This document shows positions 14,490-19,641 of a stretch of DNA of 19,641 bases, in pieces. Under the pieces are notes generated by a model. The model worked only from the letters and a program-made list of their open reading frames with translations. It was not told the origin of the DNA and did not search any database. The stretch is taken from the NCBI GenBank assembly GCA_030607635.1, contig JAUWJP010000006.1, forward strand, positions 1 to 19,641, read 5' to 3'. Position 1 is the stretch's first letter. Each line of letters starts with the position of its first letter. The position numbers and the translations under genes are program-made. Source of the stretch: Candidatus Aminicenantota bacterium. Lineage in GTDB: Bacteria; Acidobacteriota; Aminicenantia; Aminicenantales; Aminicenantaceae.

Positions 14490-15217
14490 AGGACAATCAC
14501 AACAAAAGCTAAAAAAATATGGAAAAGAAAAATGAAAAAAAAATCTCTCTTTCCCAATCGAAAAAAACTCAACGTCTGTATTTTCCCCTCATAGCCCCTT
14601 GAAAGCATAGAGGCATAAATCCTTTCACTTCTCTCAAAGGTTTTGAAAAAGAGATGGGGGACAATGTGTGTAACTGTGCTCACTTCTTCCAATTTCTTTC
14701 TGTTTCCAAAACTCCTTGACTCTTTGGCTCTTCTCAGTCTTTCAGCTTCTTGGGCAAAAAGAAAACTGTAGCGATAGGCAAAAGATAAAAGGGAAGTGAT
14801 TATTCGGGGCACCTTTAAGTGCTCCAAGCCCTGCACCAGATGATAAAATTCTGTGGTTAAAATCAAGACGGCTAGGCAAAGAAAGCAAAGGATAGATTTA
14901 ACAAAAAGATTCCAAAGAATATCAAGGTTCTCTGAGAATGGATTCCTTTCAAAGAAAATTAGCGAGGCGGCTAGAAAAATTAGGAGAGGAAAAATAAGCA
15001 CGAGCCTTCTGGCCAGATCTTTAAAAGGAATGCGGGAAAGAACAGTCATAAAGACCAGCATAAAAAAGTAAACCAAAAACTTATAATGATCATGGGATGA
15101 AGTAAAAACAATAGCCGCAATCAGGAAAAAAAACGAAATGATCTTCACCCGCGGGTCAAACCGATGAAGAAAACTCGCCCTGGAGTTGTCTTCCTCAGAG
15201 AAAAAAAAGGGTGTCAT
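14486..15217 (-). CDS. ecfT: ECF transporter transmembrane subunit (EcfT/CbiQ/NikQ type)
   Basis: This 243-residue membrane protein couples the ATPase to the substrate-binding S component. Hydrophobic segments lie near residues 25-40, 45-60, 70-90, 105-125 and at the C-terminus. Two short arginine motifs that contact the ATPase in this family are visible: AKESRSFG and, further on, ASMLSRGYEG. FDPRVKI near the N-terminus is also a family hallmark. It overlaps the methyltransferase upstream and EcfA downstream by 4 nt each (ATGA), so the whole module is probably translated as a unit. Confidence 0.9.
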   Translation of the reverse strand: MTPFFFSEEDNSRASFLHRFDPRVKIISFFFLIAAIVFTSSHDHYKFLVYFFMLVFMTVLSRIPFKDLARRLVLIFPLLIFLAASLIFFERNPFSENLDILWNLFVKSILCFLCLAVLILTTEFYHLVQGLEHLKVPRIITSLLSFAYRYSFLFAQEAERLRRAKESRSFGNRKKLEEVSTVTHIVPHLFFKTFERSERIYASMLSRGYEGKIQTLSFFRLGKRDFFFIFLFHIFLAFVVIVL

Positions 15218-15810
15218 GCTTTTGCCCGGGCTATATAAAGAGATCGCTCATCTTTTATGACTAATTCTCGAAATCCGGCTGAAGAAAAAAGCTCTTCCAT
15301 TTCCTCTCTCGCTGGGAGGAAGTCTTGGGTTACAGGTCCTTTGACCTGGGAGTGAAACCGATTGAGTTCCTCACGGCTCATAAGATGGGCAATATATAGA
15401 GGCTTTCCAGGTTTCAAGATTCGGCGAAACTCCATAAGGGCTCTGGCCTTATCAGGAAGATGAGGAAAGAGTGCAAAGCAGACGACGGCATCAAAAATAT
15501 TTTCTCTTAAAGGAATCATTTGAGCATCGGCTTGGATAAAGTAAAGATTTTTCTGTTTGTATTTGTCCTTTCCTATTTTCAACATTTCTCTTGAAAAATC
15601 TGATTCGACCAGGATTCCTTCCTCTCCAACTGCTTCCAGGATAAAAGGGACGAGACGACCGGTACCGCACCCTGCATCCATAATCCAGTCCTCTCTGCTC
15701 AGCAGGAAATGTTTAAAAAGCTTTCTTAAGCGTCCTCTTTCCTTATTGTTCTGGTGTTCTCTCTCCCAGTCTTGAGCAATTTCACCAAAAAACTTTTTTC
15801 TATCCGTCAT
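15214..15810 (-). CDS. SAM-dependent methyltransferase inside the ECF transporter operon
   Basis: This 198-residue class I methyltransferase has motif I DAGCGTGRLVPF, then VESDFSREMLKIGK, QADAQMIPLRENIFDAVVCFALFPHL and ILKPGKPLYIAHL. It is of the small Methyltransf_11 type, with no substrate domain that names its target. It lies between the S component (23 nt upstream) and EcfT (4-nt overlap), so it belongs to the nickel-responsive unit. A role in making, altering or releasing a nickel chelator is possible, since some metallophore pathways use methylation, but this is inference. Arsenite methyltransferases share parts of the fold, but I do not see their conserved cysteine set here. Confidence 0.85.
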   Translation of the reverse strand: MTDRKKFFGEIAQDWEREHQNNKERGRLRKLFKHFLLSREDWIMDAGCGTGRLVPFILEAVGEEGILVESDFSREMLKIGKDKYKQKNLYFIQADAQMIPLRENIFDAVVCFALFPHLPDKARALMEFRRILKPGKPLYIAHLMSREELNRFHSQVKGPVTQDFLPAREEMEELFSSAGFRELVIKDERSLYIARAKA

Positions 15811-15833
15811 GATACACCACCCAAAAAAGAAAA

Positions 15834-16355
15834 TTATTCCATTATTGCCATGGTTCGCATTTTTCTCTCTAATTTTTTAATGAGGGGAGGAATGATAATA
15901 AAAATGATGATAATTCCCGGCAGACCGCGAAGAAGTGAGGCTAACCCTAAAACCCCCTCTGGTAGATCAAGCCACTTAGCAGAAAGGACAACTGCTGCGA
16001 GCAAAACTAATCTTTCGGCAAAAATCGTGATGATTAAAGTGGGCAATATCTTAATATTAGACTTTTGATAAATAAGAGCTGGAATGCCGGCCAAAACCAC
16101 ACCCTCAGCCATCATGATAAAGGCAATAGGTGGAAAAAGAGGAGGCATCCCTATCAAGAGGGAAGATATCAAAGGGGAGATAAATCCTACGACCACGGCA
16201 ACAGGAAAAGCTACCAAAAACCCAGCGAGAATGATCGGATAAAACATCGGCAAGAAAACGCTTCCCAGCCCTACTGCATGGAAAAAAAAGGGGAGAACCA
16301 AAGCTAAAGCCAAAAACAATCCTCCCAGAAGGAGGTCGCGGCCTGAATACTTCAC
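15834..16355 (-). CDS. ECF transporter S component, substrate not established
   Basis: This 173-residue, very hydrophobic protein has about five or six membrane segments. It contains VLPFFFHAVGLGSVFLPMFYP near 20-40 and SPLISSLLIGMPPL near 60-73, a pattern seen in a group of ECF S components of unknown substrate, common in anaerobes as I recall. It lacks the N-terminal Met-His start that binds the metal in NikM and CbiM, so it is not a classical nickel or cobalt S component. Its start overlaps the end of the TonB receptor gene by 4 nt. With a NikR operator heading the operon, a nickel complex is the most likely cargo (inference). Confidence 0.85.
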   Translation of the reverse strand: MKYSGRDLLLGGLFLALALVLPFFFHAVGLGSVFLPMFYPIILAGFLVAFPVAVVVGFISPLISSLLIGMPPLFPPIAFIMMAEGVVLAGIPALIYQKSNIKILPTLIITIFAERLVLLAAVVLSAKWLDLPEGVLGLASLLRGLPGIIIIFIIIPPLIKKLERKMRTMAIME

Positions 16356-18211
16356 TGCTTTATCCTTATGCCCAGATTCAGGCTTCTTCCCGGCATAAGG
16401 TAAGTCCCTGCAGCAAGACCAGGAAGGTCAACATAAATCATGTAATCTTTATTCAGGATATTGTTTATATCGAGGAAAAGCTCTAAAGCAGGGGAAACTT
16501 TTATATTTAACCTCGAGTTTAAAAGGAAGTAGGAGGACAGCAGGTTTAGGGAAAAATCATCGGCAAAATAATCCGTTACATACTGAGCTTGAAGAGAAAC
16601 ATAAAGGGATTTTTCCCTGAAGCGTAAGGAAAAGTCAAATTTTTGGCCCGGCCTTCCCTTGGTCTTTTCTCCAGGATCGAGATATGTATAAAACAGGATA
16701 GCAGAGAGATTTGGACTGAAATCAGCTCTCACACTAAATTCTGCTCCTTTGAATACAAACTCTCCTGTATTCATAAATTTAAACGTTGGTGGAGGAGAAG
16801 GATTGGCGTGTGTTTCAATAAGATTGGAGCCCTTCATTTGATAAAAAGACCCGTTCAGAGTGAGCCAGTGTGCAATTTCCTGGTCAAAACCAATTTCATA
16901 GTTCCAGACTCTTTCCGGCTTCAGTTCTGAGTTTGCAGGAGGAAGCATATAAAGTTCGTTAAGGTGAGGGGAGCGAAATCCTTTGTTGATAGCTCCTCTA
17001 AAGGAAGTCTTTTCATTGGCCTGAAAAACAACTCCCCAATGGGGGCAAATCTCTTCTCCATAAATAGAATCCCTGTGGAGGCGAATACCTGCGGAGAGAA
17101 TCCATCTGTTCCAGAGAACATATTCATCCTGGAAGAAAACAGCAGCCTCATTTTTTTCCCAGCGGCCCTTGGGCCAAGCCTAGCTTTTCCCCCCAATAAT
17201 CCTAAAATCAGCTCCAAGAGTCAATTCATTGTTCGCAATTTTGCGGGTTGTGTATCTGAAAACTCCGCCATTGACATAATCCCTGGAGTGCCAGCCATCA
17301 GAAAATTGGTGATGCCCGAAATTTCTGTAGAGCTTTAAAAAGAACTCATCCTTATCCCCTTTCCTCCTCATACTAAAATCCACAGCGCCCCGCTCATAAT
17401 CGTTCCAAAAATCAGAAAGAGGAAAGGCGATGGAACCCGTCTCGTACTTTTTCCCCCGAAAATATTTCGCTTGAAAGCGTACCTGAAGCTTTTTTGTCCA
17501 ATCATAGCTCACTTTGCTTGTAAAAGCGTTTCCTGTATATCCATTATTTTGCCTATGTCCATCGCTCGTCCTTCTGTCCAAACTGAGATAGTAGCTAAAT
17601 CTATTCAAGTTTCCTCCGTGACGAAGGTTATACTGCTGGGTATTAAAACTCCCATAAGAAGCGCTGAAATCGGTCTCAAAACCCTCTTTTGGCTTCCGGG
17701 TAAGAATATTGACAACACCCCCTAAAGCATCTGAACCATAAAGAACAGAAGAAGGCCCCTTGACGACCTCAATCCTCTCAACATTATCCAGAGGAAAAGT
17801 GTGGGTTACGACACAGCCAAATAACCCCATCTTTTCGGGACGTCCATCCACAAGAATGGCAATCCTTCGGCCTCTCTGCCCAAGCCCTCTTATATCCACA
17901 TCAGCTCTTCCAAAATTACCCGTTCGCCGGATAAATACACCAGGTAAGAAACTCAAAATATTTAGTGCACTACTAGCGGATATAGCTTTTAAGTCATCTT
18001 CGCCAACAACGCTTACAGAGGCCGAGCAATCTTTAACAGCCTTACGCGTCATGGTGGCTGTGACTAAAATTTCCTCACGGGGATGGAAAAGAGACTCTGC
18101 CTCTTTCTTCTTTTTTTCAGAATCCCTGGCTTTCTCTTCGAAAGCTAATCCGTTGATGAACCCAGTAAAAACCAGAAAAAACAAAGGCAAAAAATATTTT
18201 TTTATGGACAT
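16352..18211 (-). pseudogene. TonB-dependent outer-membrane receptor interrupted by one in-frame TAG
   Basis: The gene encodes 343 residues, then TAG (17180-17182), then 275 more in the same frame. Residues 1-24 look like a signal peptide. A TonB-box-like EEILVTAT follows, then a plug domain (SASVSVVGEDDL through VERIEVVKGPSSVLYGSDALGGVVNILTRKP), then the barrel, which continues cleanly past the stop (WPKGRWEKNEAAVFFQDEYVLWNRW onward). The last residues, GIRIKQ, lack the usual terminal aromatic. No frameshift is needed to restore it. It would carry a substrate across the outer membrane using TonB energy. It heads an operon under a NikR operator, so a nickel compound is likely. It may be a fresh nonsense mutation, a sequencing error or a read-through gene. 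Standard calling would split it into 17180-18211 and 16352-16948. Confidence 0.85.
17180..17182 (-). other. In-frame TAG codon within the TonB receptor gene
   Basis: The codons around it read GGK-AGC-TAG-GCT-TGG-CCC. Coding frame and family-like residues resume at once. Four nt further on, a GC-only palindrome GGCCC-AA-GGGCC (17164-17175) could form a small hairpin. At least four other genes in the window end in TAG, so TAG is a normal stop here. Confidence 0.85.
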
Positions 18212-18225
18212 TCTTCTTCTTTAAA

Positions 18226-18252
18226 GTGTTACTAATTTTAAAATAGTAATAC
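18226..18252. promoter_or_regulatory. NikR operator
   Basis: GTGTTAC (18226-18232), 13 nt, GTAATAC (18246-18252) differs by one base from the NikR motif GTGTTAC-N13/14-GTAACAC described for delta-proteobacteria. The symmetry extends inward, GTGTTACTA facing TAGTAATAC. It covers the -10 box of the receptor promoter, so nickel-loaded NikR should repress the operon. Confidence 0.85.
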
Positions 18253-18270
18253 TTTTTCCACAAATGTCAA
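18243..18270 (-). promoter_or_regulatory. Promoter of the nickel-uptake operon
   Basis: On the minus strand a perfect TTGACA (18265-18270) is followed after 16 nt by TACTAT (18243-18248). Transcription would start near 18236, only about 25 nt before the ATG at 18211. The NikR operator overlaps the -10 and the start point. The receptor's ribosome binding site is a weak AAGAAGAAG. Confidence 0.7.
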
Positions 18271-18479
18271 CCTCTTTTTTGATGCTCTTAATTAAAAATC
18301 ATTTATGAATGTTAAGGGCAGGAGTAAAAAAAGGACAGACAATTTTTTTATTACAGTGACTCCGCAAACTACTAAATCAGGAGCATCGCTTTAGAAAAAG
18401 ATAAGCAAATAGACCTAAACAGACGAAATAGACATAATGAACGAAACCTCAGAGTCACAGAGTTGCGGAGTTACTTGAG

Positions 18480-18899
18480 TCAGTCTATTCCCGATCCTGT
18501 AGTGGTCATAATCAATTTCCCATGTTTCACGTTTCTCGTGCTCAGGAGCTCATCGGCAATTTTTTTTATCAACACACTTTTCCCCTTTAATATGATAACT
18601 TCTAGGCAATTATGATGATTGAGATGAATATGAGCAGAAGAGATAATCGTCTCGATGTATTGATGCTGGATTCGGTTTAAGGTCTCTGTTAATTCCCTGA
18701 TTTCATGTCCATAGACGAGCCCGAGGATCCCAACGGTTTCCTTCTCCTCCTCTTTCCACTCCTCAGAAACCAAACGCTCTCTAATCAGGTCCCGAATCGC
18801 TTCTGAACGACTTTTGTAGTCCATTTTTCCTATAATCCCATCAAATTTTTCTAGTAATTCTGCCTCAGCAGAAACGCTGAACCTTGTTATTTTCGCCAT
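18480..18899 (-). CDS. nikR: Nickel-responsive repressor NikR
   Basis: This 139-residue protein has an N-terminal ribbon-helix-helix DNA-binding domain (ITRFSVSAEAELLEKFDGIIGK, then SRSEAIRDLIRERL) and a C-terminal ACT-type nickel domain. The four square-planar nickel ligands of E. coli NikR (H76, H87, H89, C95) all align with a constant offset of three: H79, H90, H92 and C98. It is therefore expected to bind nickel and repress uptake genes. AAGGAAG precedes the ATG at 18899 by 5 nt. The gene lies upstream of, and on the same strand as, the receptor operon, 268 nt away, and a matching operator is found at that operon. I see no copy of the operator before nikR itself. Confidence 0.96.
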   Translation of the reverse strand: MAKITRFSVSAEAELLEKFDGIIGKMDYKSRSEAIRDLIRERLVSEEWKEEEKETVGILGLVYGHEIRELTETLNRIQHQYIETIISSAHIHLNHHNCLEVIILKGKSVLIKKIADELLSTRNVKHGKLIMTTTGSGID

Positions 18900-18925
18900 A
18901 TTAACTTCCTTTGTGAGTCTATTTA

Positions 18926-18954
18926 AAAATAATATTCTTCGTTTCGAAAGTCAA
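18926..18954 (-). promoter_or_regulatory. Probable nikR promoter
   Basis: On the minus strand TTGACT (18949-18954) and TATTTT (18926-18931) are 17 nt apart, giving a leader of about 20 nt before the nikR ATG. A small palindrome TTCG-AAA-CGAA lies in the spacer. There is no NikR-like operator. Confidence 0.45.
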
Positions 18955-18963
18955 ATGAGTTAT

Positions 18964-19169
18964 ATAGCATTCTGCTATCATCTCTTCGGAACAGATTGAA
19001 TAGACAGAAAAACTGAACAGACTTGATTTGTGTAATCTCAAGGGCTAATCTAATTCATTCCATTAAAATACCATAATCGGCCTTTGGGGGAATGGGAGAA
19101 CTGTCCCTACATTATTTTTCCTATCGATCTTCACAAATAATTATTACATAACGACCCTAAAGAAAAACC
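18964..19169. other. Gap between nikR and the riboswitch, with two small palindromes
   Basis: There is no gene here. ATAGCA-TTC-TGCTAT (18964-18978) is a perfect inverted repeat upstream of nikR and could be an operator. GGGAGAACTGTCCC (19094-19107) has GGGA/TCCC ends and resembles part of a REP-type element. Words such as AACAGA and GAATAGACA near 18990-19020 echo those near 18418-18435 on the other side of nikR. Confidence 0.35.
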
Positions 19170-19199
19170 TTGACAAGAAAGGAGGCATCCCATTAGATT
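19170..19199 (+). promoter_or_regulatory. Promoter of the cobalamin riboswitch transcript
   Basis: A perfect TTGACA (19170-19175) is followed after 18 nt by TAGATT (19194-19199), which would start transcription near 19206, about 30 nt before the riboswitch. A second TTGACA-like word near 19222 lies too close to the aptamer. Confidence 0.5.
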
Positions 19200-19237
19200 A
19201 TTATGAGAAAATTAATTTTCTTTGACAATTTAGGTTC

Positions 19238-19389
19238 AGGTTTAAAGGCAAGGGAAGTCCGTGAGAAGCGGACACAGCCCCCGCTACTGTAATCGGTACG
19301 AATTCCAAATCACGCCACTGTCCACTCTTAGAGGACGGGAAGGCCTGGAATGAGGATGATCCGAGAGTCAGGAAACCCCCTTTAAACTT
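19238..19389 (+). ncRNA. Cobalamin riboswitch aptamer
   Basis: Conserved cobalamin-aptamer segments occur in order: GGGAAGTCC, GCCCCCGCTACTGT (19277-19290), GCCACTG (19314-19320), GGGAAGG (19337-19343) and the B12 box AGTCAGGAAACC (19366-19377). A closing P1 stem pairs GTTTAAAGG (19240-19248) exactly with CCTTTAAAC (19379-19387), with two further pairs outward. Binding of cobalamin should lower expression of the gene at 19527. Confidence 0.95.
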
Positions 19390-19392
19390 CTG

Positions 19393-19431
19393 AAACCCAT
19401 CTTCGGGAGGAAGGTAGGGTGGTTTTTTTTT
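19393..19431 (+). terminator. Intrinsic terminator in the riboswitch expression platform
   Basis: AAACCCATCTTC and the facing GAAG...GGGTGGTTT form a bulged stem closed around GGGAG, directly followed by nine T (19423-19431). A further exact repeat TTTTGCTTG (19428-19436) / CAAGCAAAA (19458-19466) uses part of the T run and might compete with it. This suggests control by premature termination. Confidence 0.7.
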
Positions 19432-19526
19432 GCTTGTCCCTCCCCTGAAAAATAAAGCAAGCAAAATTTTAAGCTTTTCTCCTTTGAAGCACAATGCGGG
19501 GGCAAAAAGAATAGGAGGTATAGATT

Positions 19527-19641
19527 ATGATTAAAAAAGTCCTTTGTTTTGTCCTCGCTTTAACAATACTGCGCTTCAATGTTTATTCACAGGAAGAGCT
19601 AGAGAAAGAAAAAGTTCCTACCTCTTCAATCCAACATGAGG
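19527..19641 (+). CDS. Exported protein under cobalamin riboswitch control, 3' end outside window
   Basis: Only the first 38 codons are present. The ATG at 19527 follows a full AGGAGGT by 7 nt. The product begins MIKKVLCFVLALTILRFNVYSQ, a typical signal peptide with a Lys pair, a hydrophobic core and a likely cleavage near YSQ, then a charged stretch (EELEKEKVP). A gene with a signal peptide behind a cobalamin riboswitch in a two-membrane bacterium is most often a BtuB-type TonB receptor or a corrinoid-binding periplasmic protein. The visible part is too short to decide. The signal peptide and riboswitch are seen; the role is inferred. Confidence 0.8.
   Translation, partial: MIKKVLCFVLALTILRFNVYSQEELEKEKVPTSSIQHE

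Noticed and set aside
17180..17182. TAG decoded as pyrrolysine throughout the genome
   Set aside because: The genes ending at 1476, 2155, 7678 and 10669 use TAG as their natural stop, and nothing in the window encodes pyrrolysine machinery. Local read-through is not excluded.
16921..17217. A separate 98-residue minus-strand gene in the middle of the receptor
   Set aside because: It is another frame of the receptor gene. The receptor's own frame continues through this stretch with family-like residues.
16352..18211. A frameshift in the TonB receptor
   Set aside because: Translating base by base from 17220 to 16921 shows the same frame on both sides of the TAG. Only the stop codon breaks it.
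19201..19494. A 97-residue minus-strand frame
   Set aside because: It lies over the cobalamin riboswitch and its terminator, whose conserved RNA segments explain the sequence.
1..19641. tRNA or rRNA genes, CRISPR arrays, insertion sequences
   Set aside because: No cloverleaf, rRNA motif, regular spaced repeat array or transposase was seen on either strand.

Overview
The window looks like part of a chromosome from an anaerobic, moderately AT-rich bacterium with two membranes. It has a TonB-dependent receptor and an exported protein behind a cobalamin riboswitch, so there is an outer membrane. It also has many iron-sulfur and zinc-ribbon proteins of kinds common in strict anaerobes. I cannot fix the phylum from sequence alone; an uncultured sediment or subsurface lineage is plausible.

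Region 1 (1-7678, all + strand) is a dense iron-sulfur / metal-cluster neighbourhood. In order it holds a NifX/ORP-like cluster-binding protein (5' end outside the window), an Mrp/Nbp35 ATPase, a small DUF5320-like protein with a membrane segment, a CGGC-domain protein, a 58-residue glycine-rich zinc-ribbon protein, an FmdB-type zinc ribbon, a metallo-beta-lactamase-fold protein, two MinD-type ATPases each carrying two 4Fe-4S motifs, and a DUF4405-like membrane protein with a duplicated cytoplasmic domain. The last four overlap by 4 nt each and are probably translationally coupled. After a 143-nt gap come a NifU/IscU-like scaffold, a DUF6485 protein and a COG0731 radical SAM enzyme. The content resembles the orange-protein (ORP) cluster of Desulfovibrio, with added parts.

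Region 2 (7887-10669, + strand) holds a DUF6125-like protein, a SAM methyltransferase, a branched-chain aminotransferase (ilvE) and a TrmO-type tRNA methyltransferase. Three REP-like palindromes lie between trmO and the next, convergent gene.

Region 3 (10818-13089, - strand) holds a B3/B4-domain protein and a group II PLP-dependent decarboxylase with a clear promoter. A 650-nt gap upstream holds a second, + strand promoter with no obvious gene and a perfect 17-bp hairpin.

Region 4 (13740-18899, - strand) is a nickel-responsive uptake locus. nikR has all four nickel ligands. Downstream, a promoter overlapped by a near-perfect NikR operator drives an operon of TonB-dependent receptor, ECF S component, SAM methyltransferase, EcfT and EcfA. 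The receptor gene carries a single in-frame TAG while the reading frame continues intact on both sides. The S component is not a NikM/CbiM type, and a methyltransferase sits inside the operon, so the locus may import a nickel complex rather than the bare ion.

Region 5 (19170-19641, + strand) is a promoter, a cobalamin riboswitch with a terminator, and the start of an exported protein that runs off the window.
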